Under the pieces are notes generated by a model, which was not told where the DNA came from, did no database searches, and was given only the letters and a program-made list of their open reading frames with translations. The position numbers were made by a program, and so were the translations under genes. A stretch of 64,000 nt of DNA from Tribonema minus (lineage: Eukaryota > Sar > Xanthophyceae > Tribonematales > Tribonemataceae): the NCBI GenBank assembly GCA_017506865.1, contig JAFCMP010000174.1, positions 55,700 to 119,699 of the forward strand, given 5' to 3'. Below are positions 31,243-43,055 of this stretch, piece after piece; position 1 is the stretch's first letter; each line of letters starts with the position of its first letter.

Positions 31243-33470
31243 TCATAATAGGCCAACATACACATACTCCTCTGTGTTGCAGACCTGCAGCTCTAGGCAC
31301 TGACCATCAGGCTCAAAGCCCTCCACGGCATCCTTGGAGCCTGCCTGAAACCGACTGTCCGCAACCCGCAATCTGAGCTCTAGTCTGTTCTCATTGGTTG
31401 CTTTGACCATAGTCAAGCGCTTTTGGGTAGGGTTCTCTGTCTTGCCAACCTCTTCTGCCAGTTTTGTTGTGGGCACTGCGCCAATGGCTGTGCCGGGGGC
31501 TAACAGTGCCTTGTACGCAGCACCATCTGCACACGACGCGCAAAAAGAGGGGGAAGACGTGTCAATGGTCTTTCATGTTATACGTAGACCAGAGGAGTCA
31601 GCAGCTCTCCACTCTAAAGCATAGGCATGTAGGTAGATGGCGCTGCAGCCACCCTACAGTAGGTACCCACACCTGCTGCGTGGCACAGTACCGAGTGCCT
31701 CGCACTCGCCATGCATACTTCATCCTTCAGGGTACGCTTGGAAGGTAGCAAAAGGATGCATGCTATAAGCTGGTAAGTGGGTGACGTCTATGAACAATGT
31801 ATGTACAGTACAGATGCCATGAAATGACATTGCCAAAGCTCTGATCCTTTGTCTTCAACGTGGGCTACTGAGGGCAGTGCAGCATGACAACATGAGGAGT
31901 CATGCATGTGTGAATCGTTGTTGAAAGATTCATGTCAGCACAGGCCAGCAAACTGAATGATAATGCCAGCAAAACGTCGAGGTGCACCCCTATGTTGCAG
32001 TACAATGGAGTGATAAAAAGACAGTAACAACGCGACAAAGCACAGATTCAAGGTACTGTGCTTGCCTCTCTGCAGCAGCTGCAGCGCCCTTGCCAGCGTG
32101 TCATCGCTCCGCAGCTGCACCAGCGCGACGTCGGCAGTGGACAGGAAACGTGCACGAATCGCCTGTGCTGCCCTGTCCTGCAGCGCTGCTCCCTATTGCG
32201 AGGCAGCGCACATTGAGGGACACGAGAACTGTGAGGATCGTCTGCACAGTGTGCATGAGGGTGTGTGCCAATGCGGTTGCGCTTGTGCGTTGCTGATCCT
32301 CAGCAATCAATATCTCTTCCGCGGTGCTGCAAGGTACATACATTGTGCAGGGGACTGTTGCTGAGCATTACACAACTGTGTCCGTTCTGCACTTGATGAA
32401 GTTTCATACTTCTATGCCAGTTTCATATGCGTGGCAGCCTGCGCGTAGAGGGTTGAGTGTGTGACAGCATGCCTCAACGGTGCTGCTCATTTAAAATATT
32501 TCGCCAGACTCGAGGCAACACGCATATGTACTGCAACAGATCCTCCCGGGTCGCCCCCCAACAGTAAACACCGTGTAGCTACATGCCGTATGCAAACAAT
32601 ACCTCAAGCCATGCAAAAAGCACACCACATACGCACATGTACGAGGAGGTCCGCCTGCAGATCCGCAACTTCAACACCGGCAGCCGCCTCTACCGAGCGC
32701 GCTGCCCCCTCAAGCCCCTCCCCCCTGAGCCCCCTGGCAACCCCCAGCAGCGCCTCATCTGCCTTCAAGGTAGGTAGGTATTCGCGCGCAACCCACGGCG
32801 CGAAGCCTCCCCCCCCCTCCCCTCCCTGCGATGCATCGGCGGCGATGGCTTCTTCAAGAAGCGCACGGCCGCCATCCGCGGCAGCAGCGCTGAGCAGTGC
32901 TGCGGCGGCGCCGCCAACAGGCCCGGCGCTGCGCTGCGACTGGTCGGAAACACCATGTTTACCATTAATTGCTGCCGCATTGCTGAGCGCTGCTGCTGTC
33001 GATTGGTCGGAAACGCCCTGTTCGCCGCCGTTAGAGGCTGCCGTATTGCTGAGCATTGCTGCTGTCTGGTCGGCAACGCCCTGTTCGCCGCCAGTAAATG
33101 CTGCCGCATTGCTGAGCGGTGCTGCTGCTTTGAAGTCGGCAGCGAGCACGCCATTATATGATGCTGCAGTGCTGAGCGCTGCTGCTGCTGCTGCTGCAGA
33201 GTCGGCGGCGAGCGCGTGCACGACCGCGGGGTGTGAGCGCTGCCACTGCGAGGCGTAGTCAAAGAACGCGCCGTCGCGCAGGAGAACCTTCTCCAGGGGC
33301 CCCGGGCGCTGCGCCGCGGGCGTTGCGAGGTCGGGTTCTACGCCCCTGCCGCCGCGGACGGTTCTGTGGCGCGGTGAGTGTGGTGTGGCGTAGGTATGTA
33401 TGGCGGTGGCCATTTGGCGATGACGTTTAGGATTGTCAAAGCTCATTGAGACACTTTTGAGGTGTTCACG

Positions 33471-33507
<37 letters not shown>

Positions 33508-36500
33508 GATTCTGGCTGCAAGCTGGGCATCCACCATCTGGGCGTTTTTTGCGCCCTAAGCAAGAAGTACTACTAGTAGCAAAAAGTATGCATGTTGAAG
33601 TCATCGCATGCAGTCGCGAGACTGCAAGTGCAAAGCTCTGTGGAGTGAGGTGCGTGTGTGTGTGTGATGCGTATATGACGTGGTGCCGGCAACGAGGGTC
33701 GAGCAGCAAGCAGCATAGGTGCAGGTGCAGCAGTAGCGTGCCCTGCTGCTAGACAGGGAATGTGCAGCTGTTTTGACACCGTGTGCTACAGCGTGCATGT
33801 CGGTTCATGCACACTCACAAGTACTTCATGTGCTCATTTCTACATCTTTCGATAATCCGTAGCTCCACGATTCTGCTCCTGCGGTTCATTACTGGACCCA
33901 TTCTGGACTCGATGTGCACTCATGGCAGACTCAACGCATACCTGTGCTTCAGCGTCTGGTGCAGTGCCTGCGCAGGTGGCCAAGCCTTGTCCACGCTGCG
34001 TCCGCTGCAAATGCACCACCAACAGGCATCAGACAAGAAAAGGTCTGTGAACATGCAAACGTGCAACGAACTAACCCGCCGCTAGGTATGTACAGTAGAC
34101 AGCACTTTTTTGATGTGAGCTCAGCAGTCATGGGTTGGCAACAATTGAGCCCCCCCCCGTCGCATAACAACGCATTGAGCAAGATGCATATTAGGAGGTA
34201 GCTAGATCGTGGCTTGCTTCTGACTGACATGCATTTATCTACTTTTAAGGAGTCAGACAGGAGAGATCTGTGAGGGTGCCGACGCGCTATGTAGGCAGCA
34301 CTGTTCTGAGATGAGCTCAGAAGGCATGGGCCAGCGTCATTTGAGCCCCCCTCCTCGAATGATTACGCATTGAGCAAGATGCATTATGTATGGCAGCCAC
34401 AGCGTGGCCTGCTACTGACACACGCCCTAAACCTATCTCAGGCCTTCAGCGACATGACACCTTGTGGAGGGTAACCTCAAAAACTAGTAAATGTGGCATG
34501 CGCACTAGCAGCTCGAGCTCTGTGACAGGCAGGTCTTGGTGATGCAGAGCGCATGTCTTAAGCTATGTTGATCCAACAAAGGTAGGTGTATAAAGAGCAT
34601 ACAACAGCACGCAATGCAAGCGAATGCATGACACCACCAACCCACCGGCTTAGTCAAGAAGCTGCGCAAGCAAGACATACTAGCAGATGGCATGCCAGCC
34701 AGCGCATATGTCAAACACAGCCACGATGCTCCAAACAGAAGCCGCCGCCCCGCCGATGGTGGCGCAGGCATACGTAAAGGCACATACAGGTACTCGAAGC
34801 CAGGGCAGATTCATGGCAGTGATTAGCTGCGGACTGTTGAGCACTGCTACCGTGGACGGTTCCATGACTCCCAAGTGGCAAGTTCAAGGGCATTCATTGC
34901 TGCATGCATGCAAGGCCAGGAAGCGACACAACAATACCTGCTGAGATTAGCAACTTCAAACCTCAACTAACTGAAACCTGTACACGTGGACAGGGGTCTC
35001 TGAGGTATCTGGGGTATCTGCTGCATTACATACATACCCTGCTCCAGCTGCAACGCTCCGCGCGCTGTGTCTACCTCATCAACGACGCTGGCATCCTATT
35101 GGGCATGAGAGTGTGCCTACACAGCCCCACCAATGAGCTGTAACGTGACAGTTATGCACAGTGGGTTACACAAGATGTGTAGCTGCCAACATCAGCGTAC
35201 GACGATTGCATACATACTCTGCTCCAGCTGAGGACGCTCCGCGCGCTGTGTCTACTGCAAACTGAGGCGCTGGCATGCCATCCCATCAGGCAGTTACATG
35301 ACAGTTACGGACAATGAGCAGTTGCTGACAGTTCAATGAGCAGTTACGCAAGTTACTTAACTGCCACATGAGCGCACGACGGATAACACTGCTCACCTGG
35401 GCGTCAGGTACCTGGCTGTGGTAAGGCGCAGCAGCGAACAGTTACATGATGACAGTTACGGACAGTGACCGCGCAAATAGCGTAATTGCCACATATGCGT
35501 GCGAGGTTCACCTGGGGGTCAAGTATCTGGCCGTGGTAAGGCGCAGCAGCAGCTCGTCCCTGCCGGCAATGCGCCGTACGCTCTGCGCAGTGCCCTTGCC
35601 ATAGGTGGCGCCGCCCACCACTACGCCTCTGTCGGTGTCCTGCACCGCTGCCGCCAGCACCTGCGCGATGTCGTTGAGAAGTGATCGCTAGTGCGCATTG
35701 AGACACATCTAAATGAGGTGTTCACAAAGACACCTGGTTACCAGTTCATGGACATCCACGATCTGGGCTTTTTCGCGCCCTGAGCGAGAATTAAGAAAAA
35801 GTACCTGCGCAATCGCGTGCAGGGCATGATCACAGCGTGGGGACGCTTGATCTGTGTGCTGCAATGTGTATGCACGTCAGCATCGGCATGGATTTAGGGA
35901 TATAGGGTGGCACGGTTGTTGACCAGCAGATGCTATTATCTACACATGCCACAAGTGCGTGCGCGGCAGCATGCAGGTAAACAGTGAATGGTGAAACATG
36001 ACGTCTTTCAATTTCTTCCTTTTAAGACACCTGCCAGGTGCAGGGGCATCTCACACACAACATAGCGGTCTTGCTGGTACTTTCATGGCGGTCATGCTGA
36101 GCTGTTCAATGGCATCTGCGCCAAATAGGCAACCAAGCGCCAGCGATTTGACGGTGCCATACAATACCTACACCTCATATCACACCTTTCCCCAACCATC
36201 ATTACCTCTCCTCACACCATACCCACCTCAATTGCATACCAACATATGTACCTCAGTGACACACCGCACCTACCTATATCCCCCAATACCTACCTCATGT
36301 GCATACCACGCGTACCTCAGCCGCGCTGCGCGTGTCGCCGTTGACCAGCAGCACCAGCGGCAGGCGCGCCGGCAGCAGCGGTTCCGTCTGCGGCAGCGCA
36401 GCGCGGCGGCACGCATTTAACCAAATCGTCAGCATGCCTCAGCTGTCAGAATGCATCATCTGCAATAAACAAATTGTCAGCATGCAGCAGCTGCAGTAAA

Positions 36501-39288
36501 ACAAGACCGAATTGTCAGCATGCATCAGCGCAATAAGCAAGCAGCAGCGCTCAGCAACAAGTTGTACACATGCGCTATGAACAGATTGACGTCTCTAGGT
36601 GCGGAGCCGGCACGGCTATTGTGATCCTAGAACACCGCGAACTTGCATGTGCATATATACATCCTTTCATGCATACAGTGCACAGCGGGGCGCTGCAAAC
36701 GTGTGTGCAGGTGCGCGTGTGCGTACGGCAAGTGCGTGCACCGACTGGCGCACACGGCCAAAGGACACGCGCATGATTCACAATAGACCGCATCAATCAG
36801 CACATTGATGTTGAAGTAGGGACTGTACTGTCACAGTGGCAGGATGCGAAGACACCAGGCCTCATTCAACCAATGACTCTCAACGCTGCATATACCTCTA
36901 CCATGTTATACATTGCATGTATGTGTGCTTACCTCAGTGCTCAGCGTCACGGCATCCCCCTGGCCGTCCACAATGCGCACCACAGGGGACCCCCTCGGCA
37001 GCAGCAGCGCCGCAACGTCTACAGCCTGATCCAGGAGCCCCCCGGGATTGTCCCTTACGTCCACCACAAGCGCCTTAATAGGGGCCTGAGGCTGACTGAA
37101 CAGGCTGAGCACTGCTTGCGTCATCTCTTCCGCTGCAGATTCGCCAAAGTCATTGAGCTTGATGTAGCCAACTGTAGCTGGCGCTGGTGCTGCCTTAGTG
37201 ACAATGCTCCCTGTGATGAGTGGCACAGTGCACGCGAGTCGTACCGCGCGGGGCGCCGCTTCCGCGCCCGGCCTGCGCTCGACCTGCCGCACAAGCATGT
37301 TGAAGCTCAACTCAGTTGCAGTATTCAGTTGAAGAAAGGCTGTAAGGTGTTGGTGACTGGGTGACGTGCCCGGTCGGCGCTTGACCCGCCGCAAAGATGT
37401 TGAAGTGAGAGTTGAAGAATGATCAGCGTGTGTTGGCCATGAGGGTTGGTTGAAGCCAGGCCAGCCTCTGATCAACGTTGCGTGGGAAAGCCAGTGTTTC
37501 GTGCGCACAGCGGCTTTATCAAGCCCAGGTGCAAGTTCGACTCTTGATATCAGCAGAGATGCATGGCAATCGTCAAGGGGTTGACACGGTGACAGTGGCT
37601 CCATGCCCGCACGCATGAGCGTGTGCAGCGCCAAATCCGCATACAATCTGCACGCAACTGCCACAACAGCCGTTAAAGATGCTGTTGAAGATAGTGAGAG
37701 CCCCCGTTGGCAGGACTGTTCACATCACATACCGGTACTGCCTGTCAACATGCGAGCTAATGGTAAACACGGCGCAGGCGTGTTGTGTTCATTACACGGT
37801 ACACAGGGACGCTGTGCAATCTAGCAGTATCATGGTTCTGGACTCTCCTGAAGGAACACAAAGCCCTACCTACCTACATAGTACCACCACAAACACACGT
37901 GACTCTAGGGCAGACTGTGAGTATACGTGTAACGTAACCCCATACATACATACCTCTGCCACGCGCACCCCCTCCAAGCCGTCCCTCTCATATCTCAGCA
38001 CCGCGATCGGCTCCGCATTTGCCAGCGCCGTCACCGCCGCCACCGATGCCCCTGCAGCAACGCTCTGCCCGTTGACGCTGACAATCCTGTCGCCAACGCG
38101 CACGCCCGCTGTCCAGGCAGGACCTTCCTCAAAGACGGCGGTGGCGGTGAGTATGCCTCTGCGAGAGGAGTCTTTTACGATAGCAATGCCCAGGCCGGGG
38201 GTTGAATCCGTGGGGGGAGCGGAGGGGGGGGGGAGGGCGGAGCGCGCCAGGGCCCCCGCTGCACTCCTGTAGAAGCGGTTTTGCAGACGGGGGGGGTGAG
38301 TCTGATGCCTTTGGGCTGAGTGATTGGCCGCGTTTCAGCTGAGGGCCTGGCTGGGTGCATTGCAGTGGCTGCGCTGAGGCAGACTGCGGGGTGAAGAGGG
38401 AGGACGCGCAAGGCTGATGCGGCGTAGGTATGCATGGTGATTGCGCGGAAGCGGGGGGTGTGTGTGCGCGGACCTTGCAGGTGGTCGAAAGGCCCCAAGA
38501 ACGAGGCAGGCGTGTGAACTACTGCTATGGCGTGAAAGCAGGGCGCTTCCATTCAATCAATGTACGTGTGTGGTCAGCGCTTGCGATGTTAAAAGTTGAT
38601 TGCACATCATCGACTTCATGCTGTGAGGTGCCGATGCATGCGCCAAGCTCACTGAGCCAGATCGCCATTGCTTCAAATGCACCCCTTGCACATGGGCATC
38701 AATCACTTCGCAGAGCAGCGGGTGATTCGGGCAACACATCTGACAGCAACACTGCTCGCACAGCTTGATGAAGTACACAAGGAAATCCAGCTGAAAATCA
38801 CAAGACACATCAGCGCACACACTGCTGGTGTGTGTGCGGTGTGTGTGCGCTGATGTGTCTATGATTTTGCTGGTGCGTGCACTGATGCATTCATGGTTTT
38901 CAGCCTTTGCCGGCAGCCACTCTTACCTGATCTTAATGGTGCTGCTGTAGCGATCGCCAGTGGCCTTGAGCACAGCTGCGAGCGCTGCATTCTCCAGCTC
39001 TGCTCTGGACAGTGAGCTCGCATCCACATGTGAGGAAAGCACTTGCTCTATCACGCTTTCAACAAGCGGGGTGGCATCTGCAGCCACCGCTGGTTGCGAA
39101 AGATTAACCAGCACATGCAGCGTCGCCGCAACTGCAGCTATTATGCGCTTCGCATGCTGCCTGGAAGCACAGTCCTGCTGAAGGAGCTTCTGCTTTGCGG
39201 CTGGAACGCCCAGTGGTAAGCTCACACGAACGAGAGCCGCTGCGGCTGGCGACGTGGATAGCACCGAGCATGCTGTAATCAGCAGCAT
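31243..39288 (-). CDS. CtpA: CtpA-type C-terminal processing protease (S41 family), thylakoid-lumen type
   Basis: Exons are 38927-39288, 37954-38266, 36933-37283, 36316-36387, 35512-35660, 32637-33363, 32066-32114 and 31243-31526, in phase, about 768 residues. The leader has a hydrophobic signal (MLLITACSVLSTSPAAAA), a basic part, and a second hydrophobic segment ending QPAVAAD, as for lumenal import. The PDZ domain reads AGVRVGDRIVSVNGQSV. S41 motifs follow: YIKLNDFGESAAEE, VVDVRDNPGGLLDQA, VNGDTRSAAE with the catalytic serine, TYGKGTAQSV with the catalytic lysine, then GRGVEPDLATP and the helical tail. CtpA matures the photosystem II D1 protein. Oddities are an alanine-rich repeat insert in exon 6 and a probable GC-AG intron after exon 7 (GAG|GCAAGC), which joins LQLLQR to DGAAYKALLAP. 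The last two exons are less certain than the rest. Confidence 0.88.
32935..33190 (-). repeat. Imperfect in-frame tandem repeat inside CtpA exon 6
   Basis: About four units of 22-26 codons with a core like ALSNAAAxNGGEQGVSDQS sit between GAFFDYASQWQRSHPAVV and WVAREYLPTLKADEALL. No stop codon interrupts, so it is probably translated as a disordered loop. Confidence 0.75.
33410..33580 (+). mobile_element. Diverged LINE tail with telomere-like repeats in a CtpA intron
   Basis: catttggcgatgacgttta, then tcattgagacac, catctgggcgttttttgcgc and gcaagaagtac parallel the 3' end of the LINE at 53540-53690. Between them lies gggttaggg followed by several TTAGGG units (33468-33505). Confidence 0.6.
33468..33505 (+). 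repeat. Interstitial TTAGGG repeat tract
   Basis: About five units, one being tttaggg. It lies inside a CtpA intron and within the diverged LINE tail. A two-unit (CCCTAA) patch also occurs at about 7273-7287. Confidence 0.85.
34085..34440. repeat. Diverged tandem duplication in a CtpA intron
   Basis: 34085-34240 and 34285-34440 share gtgagctcag, ttgagcccccc, cgcattgagcaagatgcat and the following ~50 bases. No exon sequence is involved. Confidence 0.75.
35030..35290. repeat. Tandem pair of unassigned sequence in a CtpA intron
   Basis: catacata(c)c(c/t)ctgctccagctg followed by cgctccgcgcgctgtgtcta occurs at about 35028 and 35214. In the sense of the gene each copy would end with GAGCAG before a GTATG-like donor, but neither gives an in-phase exon between exons 5 and 6. 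Confidence 0.7.
35393..35440 (-). repeat. Copy of the donor edge of CtpA exon 5
   Basis: cacctgggcgtcaggtacc plus ggcgcagcagc repeats the real edge at 35510-35555 (cacctgggggtcaagtatc) about 118 bp into the intron. The decoy keeps CCCAG|GTGAG. Confidence 0.88.
35690..35793 (+). mobile_element. Short LINE tail in a CtpA intron
   Basis: It ends with gatctgggctttttcgcgcc, ctgagcgagaattaagaaaaa and then GTAC, the same 3' terminus as the LINE copies at 49-57 kb. Upstream, cattgagacacat and gaggtgttcac match the diverged copy at 33440. Confidence 0.8.
38803..38860. repeat. Inverted repeat with 20-bp perfect arms in CtpA intron 1
   Basis: agacacatcagcgcacacac (38803-38822) and its exact complement (38841-38860) are separated by 18 bases, making a strong potential hairpin just after exon 1. 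Confidence 0.85.
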
Positions 39289-39774
39289 CTGATCAAGATC
39301 CGGACCTGCACTTCAATTACGCCAAATCATGTTGAAGTTGTATATTACGTCCTGGACCGCATGGGGGTTGAGCACACGATATATGTTGAAGTTGAAAAGA
39401 CATAAAATGTGTGCGTCGTTCGTCGTGCGGCACACAGCTGCAGGCGCTCACAGATAACACACAGATGATATCTGCACGGTGTGTCAGAGCAACAACTGTG
39501 CAGGGGACACGGCCGCGAACTTTTTCATCTTCAACCCTGGACATCGTTCGTGCGGGCGAGATGCGTTTGCGCCTGCGGGCCCGGGGGGGGGGCAGCTGTG
39601 TTGGATGATATCATGTGTGTGGATGCGCACCTGATTGCGTCACGTATGAACAAGCGGGTGCGGGTGGCGAATTTTCCTGTGACGATAAATTGCGTCCGGG
39701 CTGACTGGCCGGCCCCGCTCGCTCGATACCCAACTTTTGATTTCACATTTCACAGTCATTCCCCTTGCGACATC
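39289..39774. promoter_or_regulatory. Shared upstream region of CtpA and secreted protein 1
   Basis: 486 bp between divergent ATGs. It contains two GTTGAAGTTG words (39331 and 39385) close to the CtpA start. No other element is recognised. Confidence 0.45.
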
Positions 39775-42700
39775 ATGGGCTTGGTCAGCGGACCCGTGAG
39801 CGCGCTCAGCCTGCTGCTGCTGCTGCTATGTACGCCATCCCCCAACGTGAACGCCGCGCCAGACGGTGAGGCCCAGCATGGCGCCGGACTTCGCTTCGAT
39901 AAGCTTGCGGCAGTGGGTGACTGGTGAGTAATCAAGCCGCATACTGAGTTTGGCTTGCATCAGCCGTGTTGCCTGATGAGGTCAACACTTGCCCTGCTAG
40001 CGCTGCTGACACTTGCAGTCTCCAGTCTTCACCGCATTGCCAAGCAGATGATGTAATTCAGTGGATCTTTCAAGTTGACTCCTGAACGACATTGTGCGGC
40101 ATGCGGGAGTGGCCCCCAATTTGACGTTACGCTTGATTGCGCTCACAATTCGTGATCTGATCACGTCTGAGTACATTACTGTGTAGGCCATCGGAAAAGC
40201 CGCTGTCAACACAGCGCTTCACCTTGGACACTCTCGTGCACGAGCATGATGCAAGTTGCCAACTTGAAGCATGGCCACCACCCTCCGAGTCGGCTACAGC
40301 TTGACACCAGGTTGCATGCCATGTGCCACACTTTCAGGAGCCAAATGTGTGATTATCGTCAAACTTCAAAGTCCATGACTGCCAGCCCTGACATCCAGGG
40401 CCTTTAAAAATGTGCACAGTGTTCAAACCTGTAACTTGAAAATGAGGATCATGGCGTACTACGGTACTTTAGCTGAAGTGAGATCGCGCGAGGTCCAAAA
40501 TCACGGCTCAATCACTGATGGGCATCAGACACACTGGCAGTGGCCATCACTCCACTTTCATGCCAACCTCAAATGTGTCGTGACAGTATTTCAGTGGCTG
40601 TAGTGACTACGTCGATAAACTTTGGTTGTGCCGGTCACCGAGTTGACCGTGCATGCATGCCACGCTGCACTGCGCAGTCCCGTACACGGGGGGTCAACAT
40701 CATGATTATGATATCATTATCAAGAGAGCTCGACATAAAATTGCCACAGTACCGTACTACATAGTATCAGAGCAGTCTGATGGCTGGACGCGGAGAGTCT
40801 GGTCGATGTAAGCGCGGTTGACAAATTGGTCACCAGCCTGAGGGTGCGTTCGGGGCTGACCGCTCTATATCGTGTCCACCTACCACTAGCCGCTTCACGG
40901 TTATAGATGCAGGAGCGGCATGTTTTGTGATATTCAACAACGCTCGCTGAGCGTATCACAGCAGCGATATAGTATGACTCCAAGAAGTAGCACACGGTGC
41001 CGCAGCAGCAGTTCTGTGCCGGTTGCTTTCTGGCTCAATTGGAAGCCAACCTCAACTGTTGGCACACTAACCCATAGTATTAGTAGTTCAAATCATAGGT
41101 CTAAGATTAGGGTTGGCCCTGGTTTAGGGCAAATCCTACCCAAGCCCCTGGAAACAATACTATTCGGAATAGGAGCGGTCACGGTACTACAAGAAGGGTG
41201 ATACTGCTCCTGCTGGGACGGATCCGATCTTATATCGCGACCCGCCCAGGGCCTGTAATAGTATATACTTCTATGGAAGTAGTACGATGATGGCCTCAGC
41301 ACTCGCTGCAGCACAATTACAGTGATGCTTTCAAATTGGCCTCGCTCACCGTCACTAGGGCGATGTCATCAACAAAACAACTGCTCCCGGACCCCGAAAG
41401 GGGGCCGCATATCATCCGCAGGTGTAACAGATTCATGTACGTCGAAGTATGTGAATACATAGAAAAGTGATGCGTTGGTCAGATACGTGCTGGTGAGCCT
41501 TGTGGCAGCAGTGAGCCGGCAAGCAGGCGGCCATAGAGCGTGGCGAGGCATGCACATTGAGGCCACGACCCTTGAGAGTGTTGTGCAGCTTTACGCACTC
41601 TTGTAAACTTTAAGGTTCCTATACAAATCTGGTATACTGAAGAGTATAGACATTTGTAGTGTTTCAGCCCCGCCTCATGAAGACGTTCTACAAAGGCCTG
41701 CTTGTTGCAGAAATGGCCTCAGAATGTGCGCATTCATTATAGTGTCAGCTAGCAGAGCTAACGCGCTGCTGAGCACTGGCGCAGGGGTGGGCGAGGGTCC
41801 TCCTAAGCGAGCTGTTGACTGCGACAGCTGCATACTTCACTGCAGGCACCGTTCTGACAGCTTTTAGCATGTGCTTTTGTTTGCGTTATTGCAGGCCACC
41901 AATTTGAATGCGGGCACATTTTCAGCCTACCTACGGTAGCAGAACTTCAAGGTTTAGAGTCAAGTCAAATTTCAGTAGTCGCCGCAACTGTACACGAGTC
42001 AAACAGTGCCACCATAATGTTATCCACAGTAGTCAGAAGACTTCTGTGTGCAAGCTTTTTGGTGTTCCAGGCATGTGTGTTCAGCACGGAAACCATTGGA
42101 ATGCTCTCACGTGTTCGGTAGGCCAGCTCCAGCTTGTAGCCTTAGATTGCAGAAGTATATGCCATGTGGAGCTGTCCAGTGCACACACGTACGATTGCAG
42201 CATACAACAAATGTGGTCACCATTCAAACCAGACGTGACAATGATGTACACATACTGTCACATCTGAAGTTCATTATTGACCTAGAGCTCACCTTGCATG
42301 CGTGCAAACCCGCGTTCTCTGCATGCAGGTACAAGTCCACCAGCAAGAGTGTGGTGCTGACGGTTGAGAACGGCGATGTGAACGGATCAAACGTCTGCTT
42401 TGGCACCTTTGTAGAGATTAACCTCAGGGTGAGCCGCAATGCGTACAACAGCAACGTAAAGGACAACAACTACTCATACGGCTCCGTCCACGTCAGTTAC
42501 ACCAAGGGGGCGTATCGCCCCTGCACCGACCAAGAGGTGTCCACAAGTAGCTACGGCATCTACTCCACCGACACCACATGCTGCAGCGACGTCGTGACGC
42601 TCTCCGGAGAAGAAAGCATCGCGAAGGCGGGCAGTTGGCAGTTCGACTTGTCCAAGCAGGACCTCATCACCTCAACGCTCAACATCAACATCCCGCTGCA

Positions 42701-43055
42701 AGAGAACGCCTCGACCACCACGTCCAACAGCGGCGGCGGCGGCGGCGGCGGGGCGGGTGAGCCCGCGACGGGCACAGCGGTGGTGACGCTCAACGTGGAC
42801 TGCGTCAACGCCATCAGCCGGCACTCCACCACCACCGCGGACAGCTGCACGCGCGGCGAGTGCGTGAGCTCCAGCGGCCAGCAGAACAAGTACTGGTGCA
42901 CCAAGAAGCTCAATGACGCCAAGGTCACCGGCACTGTGCGGGTGCGCGGGCAGGGCCTGAACCAGCCGAAGATAGACCTGGCGAAGCTGCCCGCAGGCTA
43001 CACTGTGGCCGCGCGCGCGGACTTCGACGTGGAGACGGGCAAGGCAGGCGGGTAG
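39775..43055 (+). CDS. Secreted cysteine-rich protein of unknown family, paralogue 1
   Basis: Exons are 39775-39923 and 42329-43055 (GT-AG, phase 2), giving 291 residues. The N-terminus is a clear signal peptide (leucine run LSLLLLLLC, likely cleavage after PNVNA). Exon 2 encodes a domain with eight cysteines conserved in paralogue 2, in the contexts GSNVCFGTFVE, CTDQEVSTSSY, CCSD, NVDCVN, SCTRGEC and YWCTKKL, and ends DLAKLPAGYTVAARAD. A glycine run interrupts it near residue 185. I do not recognise the family; the pattern suggests a disulphide-bonded extracellular or endomembrane protein. The long ORF that opens upstream of exon 2 is intron read-through. Confidence 0.8.

Noticed and set aside
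32461-33258. 265-codon plus-strand open frame, Ala/Ser-rich
   Set aside because: Antisense to CtpA exon 6, which shows conserved S41 segments; the plus-strand frame is a product of the GC-rich Ala repeat.
35030-35095. Possible extra CtpA exon reading VVDEVDTARGALQLEQ
   Set aside because: It would break the phase between exons 5 and 6, which join directly to give RYLTPRTVRGGRGVEPD as expected for S41 proteases.
42048-42328. Upstream extension of the 335-codon frame at 42048-43055
   Set aside because: Intron read-through; the signal-peptide exon at 39775 joins in phase at 42329, exactly as in paralogue 2.
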